In this document: positions 25,266-34,583 of the stretch, piece by piece
How the letters are laid out: the number at the start of each line of letters is the position of its first letter
Numbering within the stretch: the first letter of the stretch is position 1
Assembly: GCA_004298155.1 (NCBI GenBank)
Contig: SCRD01000008.1
Coordinates: 1-64,000, forward strand
DNA length: 64,000 bases
Direction: 5' to 3'
Origin: Acidobacteriota bacterium
GTDB lineage: Bacteria > Acidobacteriota > Terriglobia > UBA7540
Translations under genes and position numbers: made by a program
The notes under the pieces: generated by a model
The model's database searches: none
Seen by the model: only the letters and a program-made list of their open reading frames with translations
Told to the model about the DNA's origin: nothing

Positions 25266-27431
25266 TCATTTACTCTTTGTGCCAACCGGAAGCAGTCCCA
25301 AAGACTCTGCGGAAGGCATGGGTTTACCCTGGCTGTGGACGAAATTGATGTTCAGAAACTTGGCGATCAGTTCCTGCCACAATTGGCTGTTGCGGTCATA
25401 CAATTGGAGGACGTTAGGAAGCCAATTGGGCAGGTTTTCGCTCAGCCACAATTGTCTATAGAGTTCGCGGAGGCGAGTTGTATAGTCTCGCAGGCTGTCT
25501 AGCCGCCCGTAAGAGGACTGGATGTTCGCCAGATCGAACCATAAGGGAGTCTGGTTCTTGTCATGCTCGTGGGCCAATGCGTCTGTGTAATATTCTGAGA
25601 TTTCTTGTGCAAACTGGTAATGTAGTCCAAGAGCATCAAGCTTCAGGGCCGCGAACCTCAGGTCCGCAAGTGTATCGGCGTTGCGGCGCGCTAAGTGAGC
25701 ATCATCAGTGAACACCGTGTAAGCAGACTCGGCAGTCTGCCGTACATGGGAAACAACCGGGAGAGCCTTTTGGATATCCTTGTGACCCTGGGGGGAAAAG
25801 GGGTCTCGCCAGAATAGATAATCCTCAGTCCCGCCAAAACCTTGATCGTTGGTTTCACCTTCCTTGCCAGTACGTAGGACCTCATTAATATGGCTGAGAT
25901 TCCAGATGGCTTGCGCAAAGCGATGATCGGTGTTGCGATAGAAGGCCCAGTCATATTTCGTGTTGAAGTCGCGCACATCGGTTTGGCCTGGTTCCCACGC
26001 GCACGCCGCTCCATAGACGATGCTCCACCAGTTCAGCCCGTAGAGCGATTGGCCATCATCGTTCCAAGCCGTAATATCCGTGCCGATTGCCCCCGCCTTC
26101 TTGCCGTCGCTTAGAAATGTTCCAATATTAGCAGCCGCTTCCTCGTAGTCTGGAATGATCATGAAGCTGTTTCCCACCCAAGGGCACACAAAGATTTTCA
26201 TGCCGGTACCCGCGAAGGGCTTGAGCCACTTTTCATAATTGGGGTGAGGGAAATACTCCCAACTCGCCACAATCAGATTCTTGGGCAGGCTGGGGATCAT
26301 CTCCGGATGCTGCACCGCGATGTCCCCCCAGAACATCACCTGTTTGTGATAGCGCCGAACCAGATCGGCAACTTGAATCAGGTTATCAACGTAAACCTTT
26401 CCGTACCCTTCCTTTTTGACCAGTTCGGCGCTCCTGCCCATTCCCAGCTCCAGCGTTTCGTCGCAGCCAATGTGTTCAAGCGGCGCTGAAAATACCGAGG
26501 CTATTTGGCCATACATATCGTTAAGAAAGTTAAGAGACAATGGGTTGCTCGGCAATAAGTCCATTCCGTGCGGACGCTCCGCGAGGTTAGCGTACGTTTC
26601 AAACCGAAGAATCTTATTCAGGTGTCCGCACCCCTCCGTGGCGGGAACAATCTGGACGTGATAAGGACGGGCGTACGCGATCAGCCCTTTCCAGTCGTCG
26701 CGGGAGAGAGTATCCCCCAGGACACCGACAAGCGGCTGTCCCTCTAGCCGGAACCCGTCTTCGATGTACATATAAAGCTGATTCATTTTGAATTCAGCAA
26801 TCGTGCGCACAATCCGTTTGAGATAGTCCGTGTTGGGCACGGCGCCACGGCTCATGTCCACCTGGGTTCCGCGATACTGAAGGGCCGGCCAGTCCCGCAC
26901 GCGAACGCCCAGAACTTGGGCCTGCTTCTCATCGCCTACCACGAGTTGCCGCAAGGTTTGAACCCCGTAGAAGAGACCGGCGCTGTCCTTGCCCGCCACA
27001 ACAATCTGCTTAGGCCCGACGTCGAGCACGTAACCCTGTTCTCCGATTCCGTCCACCTCGATTCGCTTCGACCGTAGGATCTGGCGTATCAAGGGCAGAT
27101 CCAGACGGCCCAGGATAACTGCGGGTGCCCCCGCTGCAGGCTTCGTCGAGACAATGCGGAACTTTCGCTGAGTTACCTGCTGCAGTTCATCCTGCAGGGT
27201 TTCGGCGGCGAAGCGATCCTCGGACGAACCCTCAGAAAGCAGCACAATTTCAAGGCTTCGCATAATTCGGAAAGATTGCGGTTTAGTTTCGAGCTCCCTG
27301 GGTTGTGGTATGAGTTGAGGCTGCTGGGCAAGGACGGCGCTCGGCAGGAGGAGCAGTGCCCAAATGAGCAACCCGCTCACAAGATGAACTGGATTGAAAT
27401 TGATACTCGATAGAACTAGAAATTTCTTCAT
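25266..27431 (-). CDS. GH20 beta-N-acetylhexosaminidase-like enzyme
   Basis: The product has a signal peptide (ending SAVLAQQ), the GH20b N-domain (about 50-165; ELQQVTQRKF, GKDSAGLFYGVQTLRQLV) and the catalytic GH20 barrel (about 180-500). The Asp-Glu pair is visible in HIGCDETLELG; in this family the Glu is the acid/base and the Asp positions the substrate acetamido group. RDWPALQYRGTQVDMSRG is the usual barrel entry. The C-terminal ~200 residues are helical and extend beyond minimal GH20 length. The enzyme would release terminal beta-linked GlcNAc or GalNAc outside the cytoplasm. ATG 27431 has GGAGG five bases upstream. It is flanked by two near-identical exported proteins, evidence of a local duplication around it. 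Confidence 0.9.
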   Translation of the reverse strand: MKKFLVLSSINFNPVHLVSGLLIWALLLLPSAVLAQQPQLIPQPRELETKPQSFRIMRSLEIVLLSEGSSEDRFAAETLQDELQQVTQRKFRIVSTKPAAGAPAVILGRLDLPLIRQILRSKRIEVDGIGEQGYVLDVGPKQIVVAGKDSAGLFYGVQTLRQLVVGDEKQAQVLGVRVRDWPALQYRGTQVDMSRGAVPNTDYLKRIVRTIAEFKMNQLYMYIEDGFRLEGQPLVGVLGDTLSRDDWKGLIAYARPYHVQIVPATEGCGHLNKILRFETYANLAERPHGMDLLPSNPLSLNFLNDMYGQIASVFSAPLEHIGCDETLELGMGRSAELVKKEGYGKVYVDNLIQVADLVRRYHKQVMFWGDIAVQHPEMIPSLPKNLIVASWEYFPHPNYEKWLKPFAGTGMKIFVCPWVGNSFMIIPDYEEAAANIGTFLSDGKKAGAIGTDITAWNDDGQSLYGLNWWSIVYGAACAWEPGQTDVRDFNTKYDWAFYRNTDHRFAQAIWNLSHINEVLRTGKEGETNDQGFGGTEDYLFWRDPFSPQGHKDIQKALPVVSHVRQTAESAYTVFTDDAHLARRNADTLADLRFAALKLDALGLHYQFAQEISEYYTDALAHEHDKNQTPLWFDLANIQSSYGRLDSLRDYTTRLRELYRQLWLSENLPNWLPNVLQLYDRNSQLWQELIAKFLNINFVHSQGKPMPSAESLGLLPVGTKSK

Positions 27432-27587
27432 GATTGCCTCCGTTGCTTGAGTCAATGAGAACTAGTAAGAATGAATCTGCCATGCTTATCCCGACGTCTG
27501 CGTTGAATGGTCGGAATATTGTGGAAACTACTTGGTTCCGGCAGCCTCAGAATGTTAATAGGGGCGAAGGTCAAGCGCTGTGCTTGC

Positions 27588-28520
27588 CTAGAGCTTTTCA
27601 TCGCCCACTTTTTGGATCCAATCCCTCGCCCATTCCACAGCTTTAAGCTCCAAATCGCAGCTGCCACTTCCAAGAAAGATCATTCCCTCGATTCGGCCTT
27701 CCCGGAGCCATTGGAGCCCCAACTCGCATTGCTTCTGCATCAACGCCACCGGCATCGGCGAGTGGCTGCCATAGTCCCACATGTAACATCCCAACACCTT
27801 CCGGCGCCCAGCCACCTTCTCCAGCCGCTCGAACCCTTCCCGGAGTTTTTCCAGGTTCTTCGCATAAGGAGTCCAGTACGTGACCACATCTATATGGCGT
27901 AAATAGGGAGCAATTTCGTACTCCAGGTTGTGGTCATAAAGCGTGATCCAGAGATCGAGCTTCCGCTCGTCCACCTTAAGCTGACCCTGGATATAGGCCA
28001 ACTCGTCTGGAGTAAGATTGCCTACCTCACTGCCATCCAGGGTAAATCGGAAAAAGTCATCCATGATCACGCCGTCGACGTTTGGAAATTTCTGGGCCAG
28101 TTGCCGCACTATCTCCAGGTCCTTCGCATTCATGCGCAAATACCCCTGACCAATGAACCAAACCACCCTCTTCAACGGGCGGAAGGAGATGGCATACGCG
28201 TCGAAGTCAGAAGTTTCCGGCTTCCAGCTACCGGGCACTTTGGGGTCCGGCAGGCCAACCAAGATGAGGTTCGGCACCCCCAGATAAAACGCCCCTTCGG
28301 CCGGCGTCATCCGCGAGGTGTCCGGTAACCCGTATTGGTTGTTAAGCGCGCCTGCTTTCCATCCCCAAATCCAAAACTTATCCCGTATACTGAGCTTTTT
28401 CTCGTTTTGTCGTCCGGCCGGGCGACCGGTCCCCGAGTCGTGGGACACACGGGGTCGGCCCTCCCAGGCGCCGGTTATTCCCGCCAATCCCATTAAGAAG
28501 TCTCTCCTCTGACTCTTCAT
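27588..28520 (-). CDS. Tat-exported TIM-barrel-like protein of unknown function, copy B
   Basis: This is the paralogue of copy A at 24303-25238. From the FWIWGWKAGALNN segment to the C-terminal WIQKVGDEKL most residues are identical, and the last ~60 bases of both genes are almost the same at DNA level. The signal peptide and the following ~25 residues differ, as expected where selection is weak. The Tat motif is QRRDFLMG. ATG 28520 follows GGAGGT by five bases and is preferred over an open upstream frame to 28547. Two copies kept on either side of the hexosaminidase suggest that dosage or slight specificity differences matter. Function unknown; likely exported carbohydrate-related. Confidence 0.75.
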   Translation of the reverse strand: MKSQRRDFLMGLAGITGAWEGRPRVSHDSGTGRPAGRQNEKKLSIRDKFWIWGWKAGALNNQYGLPDTSRMTPAEGAFYLGVPNLILVGLPDPKVPGSWKPETSDFDAYAISFRPLKRVVWFIGQGYLRMNAKDLEIVRQLAQKFPNVDGVIMDDFFRFTLDGSEVGNLTPDELAYIQGQLKVDERKLDLWITLYDHNLEYEIAPYLRHIDVVTYWTPYAKNLEKLREGFERLEKVAGRRKVLGCYMWDYGSHSPMPVALMQKQCELGLQWLREGRIEGMIFLGSGSCDLELKAVEWARDWIQKVGDEKL

Positions 28521-28654
28521 TGCAACCTCCGGCCCGACAGCAACCACTGTACTTGGTTAGGTCTCTGATTAGTTCCGGGGGGCAAGCACCCGGCGGAAAA
28601 CCTAAGCCCTTCCAGTCCTAGCAGCTCCTTAGAAGTCGACGGTTCCTCGCATGC

Positions 28655-29662
28655 TTAAACATTGCCCCCTTCCGCCTGAGCTTTGCGATACGCTTCAAAG
28701 ACCAGCTCGATTACTTTGCGGGCCGTGTATCCGTCCGTTTGCGGCCTTTCTCCCGTTTCGACACAATTGAAGAAGTGCTCAATCTCGGGAGTAAAGTCCA
28801 ACCCCTCATCACTCTCGAGCAGGACTTCTTCTGGTTGAGCAACAATGCGCGTCGACCACCGGCATCGGTGACCTTCCTTCGCTAGATTCCCCAGGGGGGT
28901 GGTAGTCAGGGTGATGTACGCCTTTTCACAAACCGCGTTCATGGTGTACCAGATTCGAGGTCTTGGAGAAGCCCAGGTGTGACGAGTTACTCCGATGATT
29001 CCGTTCTTGAACTTGATCACGGAAGCTGCTGTGTCCTCGCCCTCCATCGGAATCCCACCGCGCGTCCCCACCATCGAAGCAGTTTGTACATCTCCTCCGA
29101 TCCAGAGCATGACGTCGAGCATGTGGGGGGATGAAGAAAAGAAGACGCCACCCCCTAGCGTTTCTCGCTTGGAGATCCAGCCAAGGGCATACCCTTGCAG
29201 TGCTTCGTCCATGAGTCCATCAAGCATGAAGAGTTTTCCATAGCGTCCGCTCTCGAGGATCTGCTTGAAGAGTTGCATGCTCTTCCGATAACGGTGAGGA
29301 TACGCCACCATGAGGGTTTTCTTCTGGCGCTCTGCGGCGGCGATCATCTCGTCGGTTTGTTTCAAGCTGGTCGCAATCGGCTTTTCCAGGAAGACGTGGC
29401 AACCAGCCTTGAAACAATCCAAGGTCACGGAGTGGTGAAGGTGATGGGGTAGGAGCACGAATGCACAATCGATTTCCCCGAGTCCCTCACGGTAGTCGGT
29501 CAAGGGGCGCGCTCCTACTTGGTGGCCGATAGCTTCCGCGCGTTCGCGGACGGGGTCGGCAGCCCACACGATTTGCGCTCGGCTCCTAAGATTGGCCAGC
29601 CCGGCCAGGTGAAAAGGCGCCACCCAACCACATCCAATTACGCCGATTTTGTGAACAGCCAT
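28655..29662 (-). CDS. Gfo/Idh/MocA-family oxidoreductase, minus-arm copy
   Basis: The Rossmann motif GVIGCGWVAPFHLAG opens the 335-residue protein and the signature HVFLEKPIATSLKQTDE carries the active-region Lys. The C-terminal substrate domain includes FFSSSPHMLDVMLWIGG, with the His-x-x-Asp arrangement usual in the family. AGGAGGG eight bases upstream fixes the start at ATG 29662. It lies 52 bases after the PLP enzyme and 134 bases before exported copy B. It is only distantly similar to the plus-arm member at 10762, so it may act on another epimer or on the deacylated form. Sugar or amino-sugar dehydrogenation is inferred from family and neighbours. Confidence 0.87.
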   Translation of the reverse strand: MAVHKIGVIGCGWVAPFHLAGLANLRSRAQIVWAADPVRERAEAIGHQVGARPLTDYREGLGEIDCAFVLLPHHLHHSVTLDCFKAGCHVFLEKPIATSLKQTDEMIAAAERQKKTLMVAYPHRYRKSMQLFKQILESGRYGKLFMLDGLMDEALQGYALGWISKRETLGGGVFFSSSPHMLDVMLWIGGDVQTASMVGTRGGIPMEGEDTAASVIKFKNGIIGVTRHTWASPRPRIWYTMNAVCEKAYITLTTTPLGNLAKEGHRCRWSTRIVAQPEEVLLESDEGLDFTPEIEHFFNCVETGERPQTDGYTARKVIELVFEAYRKAQAEGGNV

Positions 29663-29714
29663 ATGGACATCCCTCCTGAATGCCAACTCGCCAGCAGGCT
29701 GGCGGAGCGTCGAG

Positions 29715-30749
29715 TCACAGCAGACTTAAGACTTCACGGTGATACGCAAAGAGAGCTGTATTGCCCCCGGTATGAACGAAGATGACATCCTCTTCCGGGG
29801 GGATTTTCTGTTTCTGAAAGTAGTCGAGCAGGCCGGCCATCGCTTTTCCCGTGTAAACGGGATCGAGAAAAACCCCCTCGGTTTGTGCCAGCAGTTTGAT
29901 GGCATCGACAGCCGCGGTGGAAACCTTTGCATAACCGTCGCCTGCATAGTCCGCCAGGTTATGAACGTCATTCGGTTCCAGGCTCGGCTCAATGTCCAGC
30001 AGTTGGGCAACGGCCCGGATGCCAGACCATATGGCTTCTTGAATGGCGTACTCGCCGCCGTTCAGAGGTGAAAAACCCAGCACGTGCCCTTTCCAGCCTA
30101 GTAGCCGGAGGCCAAGGAGCAAGCCCGCCTGGGTGGCGCCCACGGCTGCTGTTGCCACATAACGGGGTACGGAAGGCAAGCCCTGGAACTGGTCAAAGAT
30201 CTCCACCGCCGCACCAACGAAAGAAGCTGTCCCCAGAATTTCGGATTGAGGATACGTAATCAAGTACGGCCTTCGTCCCGCAGCAGCAAGACGCTCCGTC
30301 GCACGCCGTTTTCGCGCTTCTTGCTCAGCACCCAGGGGCTCGTCGATCAGCTCGATCGACACGCCCGCAATGCGGTCGAGAAGGAAATTTCCTTGATCCT
30401 CAGGCTGGTCGTAGGCCCGGCTAAGAACGAGGTGGCAATCCAAGCCCAGCTTCCTTGACGCTGCGGCAAGAGTCCGGCAGTAGTTGGATTGGACTGCTGC
30501 ACCGTGCACAATGACGTCCGCACCTACTGCCAGCGCGTCTCCGAGGAGGAACTCCAACTGTCGAACCTTATTACCTCCAAAGGCCAACCCGCTCAGATCC
30601 TCGCGTTTTGCATAAAAACGACCTTTCCGATTCAGATGCTTCTCGAGCTGCGTCCAGTGATCGAGGGGAGTTGGATAGTACCCCAGCGATACGCGAGGAA
30701 AACGCTCCAAGTGTGACCGTAACTCCTGTGGTGTAAGGACAATACTCAT
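29715..30749 (-). CDS. D-cysteine desulfhydrase / ACC-deaminase-like PLP enzyme (fold type II)
   Basis: The product matches the D-cysteine desulfhydrase/1-aminocyclopropane-1-carboxylate deaminase family: Schiff-base Lys in LAFGGNKVRQLE (about residue 54), AVQSNYCRTLAAA, and VHTGGNTALF near the C-terminus. The phosphate loop reads AAVGATQAGL instead of the usual GSGGTQAG form, a mild deviation. Such enzymes eliminate ammonia, with or without a second leaving group, from D-amino acids. ATG 30749 overlaps the stop of the preceding gene as ATGA, so translation is coupled. Its upstream neighbours are an MBL protein and a D-aminoacylase, making a chain of N-acyl-D-amino compound to free amine to keto product plausible (inference). 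Confidence 0.85.
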   Translation of the reverse strand: MSIVLTPQELRSHLERFPRVSLGYYPTPLDHWTQLEKHLNRKGRFYAKREDLSGLAFGGNKVRQLEFLLGDALAVGADVIVHGAAVQSNYCRTLAAASRKLGLDCHLVLSRAYDQPEDQGNFLLDRIAGVSIELIDEPLGAEQEARKRRATERLAAAGRRPYLITYPQSEILGTASFVGAAVEIFDQFQGLPSVPRYVATAAVGATQAGLLLGLRLLGWKGHVLGFSPLNGGEYAIQEAIWSGIRAVAQLLDIEPSLEPNDVHNLADYAGDGYAKVSTAAVDAIKLLAQTEGVFLDPVYTGKAMAGLLDYFQKQKIPPEEDVIFVHTGGNTALFAYHREVLSLL

Positions 30750-31525
30750 TGAATCAGGCCGTTGAGGAAGCGATCGGAAATGGTTGGATCGTGCCCAGCG
30801 AGTACCACATCGCATTCGCGCTTATAACGCCGGATCACTTCGCGACAGAGCGAAGCGTCCTCGGCGATTCCAACCGGCAAATCTAAATCCACATTCTCTT
30901 TCAAGAACGCAGTTTCGAGGATGCCTACCCGGCCCTGCGCGGTTTCAACGCACACACCAGCCGATCCTGGGTGGTGACCGCCGGTGGTCTCGAAAGTCAA
31001 ACCCGGAACGACTTCCGTGGTCTCATCCACCAAGTGCAGGCGGTTTTCAATGAGAAGCGTCCGCATGAACGTCCAGGTCGCCTCCGTGAAATACAAATCT
31101 CGAGGTGGATGACCGGGGGATTCCAGCAAGAGCTCCGTGACTCCGGCACGGGAGATGTAAACCTGGGCGCGAGGGAAAAATTGCTGCAGTAGTCCCCCCG
31201 AATTATACGTAATGGTCTGAGTGAGCAAAACGAAGTCGATCGACTGCGGTGACAAGCGGTGTTCTTGAAAAAATCTGTCAAGAGTGACGATGTTGGCAAA
31301 AACACATCGCTTGTCGACGATCTGGCACCCTTCGATGAGTCGACGACGCTCAGCTTCGTCCACAGGCAAGCCGGTGTCCACTAACCCCGTGTGCCCATTT
31401 CCTCGTACGATCCAGATATAAAAAGCGAGATTAAGGAATTCGACATCGTGCCGGCCAAAGAAGCACTCCCAACCCGGGACCGGCAAGGTTGCCACGCAGC
31501 GAGCCTGCAATTCGTAAGTTGGCAT
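30746..31525 (-). CDS. MBL-fold (AHL-lactonase-like) protein with degenerate metal site
   Basis: Fold and length (about 259 residues) match the N-acyl-homoserine-lactonase-like branch of metallo-beta-lactamase-fold hydrolases: GLVDTGLP near the N-terminus, TTGGHHPGSAGV, and LAGHDPT near the C-terminus. The central HxHxDH zinc motif is replaced: where relatives read TH-L-H-x-DH-x-GG this protein has TQTITYNSGG, so all four ligands are gone, and the later bridging Asp appears to be Glu. It is either a non-metal protein (binding, scaffolding or regulatory) or a decayed enzyme, though the rest of the frame is intact. GGAG eight bases upstream favours ATG 31525; ATG 31558, overlapping the previous stop, is an alternative. 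It overlaps the next gene by ATGA. Confidence 0.8.
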   Translation of the reverse strand: MPTYELQARCVATLPVPGWECFFGRHDVEFLNLAFYIWIVRGNGHTGLVDTGLPVDEAERRRLIEGCQIVDKRCVFANIVTLDRFFQEHRLSPQSIDFVLLTQTITYNSGGLLQQFFPRAQVYISRAGVTELLLESPGHPPRDLYFTEATWTFMRTLLIENRLHLVDETTEVVPGLTFETTGGHHPGSAGVCVETAQGRVGILETAFLKENVDLDLPVGIAEDASLCREVIRRYKRECDVVLAGHDPTISDRFLNGLIQ

Positions 31526-31550
31526 CGATTTCGCTCCATCCCGAAAAGAG

Positions 31551-33191
31551 TCAAGCATGCCTTCTGAGAACTTGTCCCGCTAAGACTCCGGTGTGCTTCC
31601 CGTATTCGACCACCACTTTCCCGTTCACCAGAACGAATTGAATGCCACGCGGATGATTGCGCGGATTCTCGTACGTGGCGGTATCTTCGACGGACTCCGG
31701 ATTGAAAACGACCAAATCCGCGATCTGACCTTTGCGAACGAACCCCCGATCGTGCAAACCCAGGACGGCTGCAGGCAGCGAGGTCATTTTTTGAATACAT
31801 GCCTCGAGGGTCAGGAGCTTGAGCTCGCGAGTGTAGTGCTGCAAGTAACGCGCAAAAGTACCGTAGGCTCGGGGATGAGGGCGTGAACCAACCAAAAGGC
31901 CATCGGTACCCACCATGTGTGCCGGATGTTTCATGATTGCCTGAACGTTCTTGTCGTACCCGAAGAAAGCAAGGCAGCTAACCTGCAGGTTTTCGTCGAT
32001 AAGCAGCCCACAGGCGAAATCAAAAGCACTTTTCCCTGTCAAGCGTGCAAGCTCCGCCACAGATTTTCCTGCCATCCATTGATTCTTTAAGCTTCCTACA
32101 CCGGCGACGGCAATCTTTTCCCACTCGACGGGAACGTGACTGTACCCGTCACAACCCTCCTCTTCCATTTCCCTCTGGATTCTTTTCCGGTCATTTAGGG
32201 AAGAAATTCTTGCCAGGAACTTGTTCGGCCCTCCTCCATGGACCCAGGAGGGAAAGAAGCCACCCAGGAATGTCGATCCGGCCGTGTAGGGGTAGGAATC
32301 CAAGGTAACTTTGATTCCGGTCGCGGCCGCTTGATCGAGGTGGGCTAAAATTTCCTCTACCCGGTCCTTATTCACTTCGAAGGAGCAATGAAAGTGGGTC
32401 AAATGAAGGGAGACACTGCTTTCACGGGCCACTTGCAAAGCCTCTTCGATCGCCGATGTAAAATGCCCTCCGTAGCTTCTCAAGTGAGGCGCAAAATAAC
32501 CTCCGAAGGGCTCAATTCCCCGGCAGCAGGCCACCAATTCCCTGGTATCAGAAAACGCGCACGGAGCGTAAGTGAGCCCTGTCGAAAAGCCTACGGCGCC
32601 TTCCCGCATTGCCTCGACGACGGCAGCTTGCATGCGTGCAAGCTCGCCATCGGTCGCCAAACGATCCTCTTCACCAAGGACCATTAGTCGAATGGCTGCA
32701 TGGGGCACCAGGTAACAGACGTTAACGGCGACGTTCCCGTCGAACCGGCTCAGGAAGTCCCCCACGCTCGTCCAATCCCAGGAAACACCCTCGGCATCGC
32801 CATTCAACGCCGTCAGACTCTTTCTCAAAGTTGAAAGGGTTACAGCATCGACGGGAGCATAGGAGAGACCATCCTGGCCTAAAACCTCGGTGGTCACTCC
32901 TTGCATTACCTTGCTTTCCTGGCGCGGATTGGCCAACAACGAAATGTCAGAATGGGTGTGCATGTCGATAAATCCCGGGCACACCGCCAGCCCATGTGCA
33001 TCGATAATTTTTGTGGCTTGCTTAATTTTGCAGTCACCGACTTCGCAAATTCTTCCGCCATCTACCACGATGTCGGCGGAAAACGCGGGACCGCCGCTTC
33101 CGTCTACAACTATGCCGTTCTTGATCAGCAGGTCAACCAAGTTTTGCTCCCTCGCCAACATAGAGGCCGGGCCCGATACAACCGGCTTCAT
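31551..33191 (-). CDS. D-aminoacylase / N-acyl-D-amino-acid deacylase (amidohydrolase superfamily)
   Basis: The product cleaves N-acyl groups from D-amino acids or related compounds. Family marks are the small beta-domain (IVVDGSGGPAFSADIVVDGG), the metal-binding DMHTHSD, SLHLTHFHCS with a further His, DSYPYTAGST, and the C-terminal GLHDRGFVRKGQIADLVVFNPE, followed by NPRNHPRGIQFVLVNG. In the Alcaligenes D-aminoacylase a Cys lies in the NCG motif and binds zinc; here the site reads GQDGLSYAP with Asp instead. At 546 residues it has normal family length. The true start is ATG 33191, which overlaps the stop of the permease gene as ATGA; a longer open frame upstream is antisense-type overlap inside the permease. 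It is the minus-arm N-deacylase. Confidence 0.9.
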   Translation of the reverse strand: MKPVVSGPASMLAREQNLVDLLIKNGIVVDGSGGPAFSADIVVDGGRICEVGDCKIKQATKIIDAHGLAVCPGFIDMHTHSDISLLANPRQESKVMQGVTTEVLGQDGLSYAPVDAVTLSTLRKSLTALNGDAEGVSWDWTSVGDFLSRFDGNVAVNVCYLVPHAAIRLMVLGEEDRLATDGELARMQAAVVEAMREGAVGFSTGLTYAPCAFSDTRELVACCRGIEPFGGYFAPHLRSYGGHFTSAIEEALQVARESSVSLHLTHFHCSFEVNKDRVEEILAHLDQAAATGIKVTLDSYPYTAGSTFLGGFFPSWVHGGGPNKFLARISSLNDRKRIQREMEEEGCDGYSHVPVEWEKIAVAGVGSLKNQWMAGKSVAELARLTGKSAFDFACGLLIDENLQVSCLAFFGYDKNVQAIMKHPAHMVGTDGLLVGSRPHPRAYGTFARYLQHYTRELKLLTLEACIQKMTSLPAAVLGLHDRGFVRKGQIADLVVFNPESVEDTATYENPRNHPRGIQFVLVNGKVVVEYGKHTGVLAGQVLRRHA

Positions 33192-34204
33192 GCTTTTGTG
33201 CTGGCGAAGCCGAGAATAACCACAGCTACAACAAGTATCCCCAAGCCCCAGGCCATTGTTCCGACTGCTCTTCTCCCCGCTCCACGCCATTCTCCAGTCG
33301 CAACTCCCCAGAGATTTGAGACGACAATGCACAAGGACATAAGGATCGGCCACCCCACCGACGGCCCCAGGCGGCCAATCCGGTTGGCGCCCACTCCGTA
33401 TGCCACCAAACTCCCAACCCAGAGCAGCCCCATTGCAAGGGCCCCACCCAGATAAAGTGGTGTTTCGTGCCGGCCGTACCTTTGCCAACTCCGCTTGGTC
33501 ACCAGGAGATACACACAATAAATGGCGTTGGCTAGGAAGCCAGCACTCATGATGATCAGCCACAGGACGTTTGGCGCATCTGTTGCGGTGGCGCCGAGCG
33601 CTTCGGCACGCCGGGTGATCTCGGCCCCATACGCAAACCCCAAATTCATGAAACACGAAAGGATTCCGCTTGCAACACAGATTGCCAATCCAAAGACAAA
33701 CCCGTGTCGGGGCTCGCTTGGGGTGGCGTGAGCGCCTGCTTTCCGTTCGCGCTCTCGGCCTGCCAACGAGCAGACAACCACACCCGCCAGCATGGCCAAC
33801 ACGCCACACCAGAGCAGAACGTTGTAATTAAGGCTTTTGGCAGGCGCACTGAACCAAGGGATGAGCGAGCCCAGTCCGCCCGTCAGACCCAGGATAATGC
33901 TGTAGCCAAGCCCCATTCCAAGCGCCTTGATTCCCAATCCAAAACACACCGAGCCGCAGCCCCAACCTAGACCGAAAAGCGTGGTGAGAAACAGGATACG
34001 GGGTGGAGAGCTCGCCAAGACCAACTCGAAGCGCGGAACGGTCAGCAGAACGAGCGCAAAGGGCAGAATGATGAAACCCAGAAGGCAGAACACCAGCCAC
34101 GTGTTTTCCCACTCCCACTTGGATGTATACTTCATGGGAAACATGAAGCTACCCTGCATCAGGCCCGCCGAAAAAACTAGGATGAGTGCCGAACGGCTCA
34201 GCAT
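33188..34204 (-). CDS. RhaT-like sugar permease (DMT superfamily), minus-arm copy
   Basis: This 338-residue inner-membrane protein has about ten hydrophobic helices and the same landmarks as the plus-arm permease: GLMQGSFMFPMKYTSKWEWENTW, FGLGWGCGSVCFGLGIKALG, and GPSVGWPILMSLCIVVSNLWG. AGGAGAG lies about ten bases upstream of ATG 34204. Its stop overlaps the D-aminoacylase start, so importer and deacylase are translationally coupled, which is the strongest hint in the window that the imported compound is the N-acylated substrate (inference). The two permeases are clearly paralogous but far from identical, so the duplication is old or the copies were acquired separately. Confidence 0.88.
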   Translation of the reverse strand: MLSRSALILVFSAGLMQGSFMFPMKYTSKWEWENTWLVFCLLGFIILPFALVLLTVPRFELVLASSPPRILFLTTLFGLGWGCGSVCFGLGIKALGMGLGYSIILGLTGGLGSLIPWFSAPAKSLNYNVLLWCGVLAMLAGVVVCSLAGRERERKAGAHATPSEPRHGFVFGLAICVASGILSCFMNLGFAYGAEITRRAEALGATATDAPNVLWLIIMSAGFLANAIYCVYLLVTKRSWQRYGRHETPLYLGGALAMGLLWVGSLVAYGVGANRIGRLGPSVGWPILMSLCIVVSNLWGVATGEWRGAGRRAVGTMAWGLGILVVAVVILGFASTKA

Positions 34205-34583
34205 TCAGATAATCTCTCCTCAGACTCTTAGACCTGAAGGAATGTTTTGGATCAGCTTCCCAGGATGCTCGCGTCCCGGCGGCCATTAGTAACGATGGCG
34301 TAAGCCGGCTCGAAAGCTCCCGGTTTTCTTCCCAGCGGTTTCTTCGAAACCAGTAGAACTCCAACCGATTCTTAATCCCAGGCTCTGGCGTTGAGCTTGA
34401 GTTGTGCGCGCTGCAAGCCCTCTGCGCAGAACAGACCCCGGGGCGGCTTGGGCTATCCGGAGGAGCAGCCAGGCTCTTGGAGTTATATTCAGCGTGGCGG
34501 GTCCGGTGCTGCACTTCGTTCCGAATGACAGCATCATCGGCAACCCAGAGTTTCACCCCTTTCGCGGATGTACACGCCTGTTA
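34205..34583. other. Gap between permease and isomerase genes
   Basis: About 380 bases. Frames on the minus strand exist but are arginine- and serine-rich and fit no family. I see no promoter-like pair, so it may be a remnant of a lost gene. Confidence 0.35.

Noticed and set aside
33192-33809. N-terminal extension of the D-aminoacylase frame by about 200 codons
   Set aside because: It overlaps the RhaT-like permease in another frame; the ATG at 33191 with ATGA overlap and the normal family N-terminus explain the gene.
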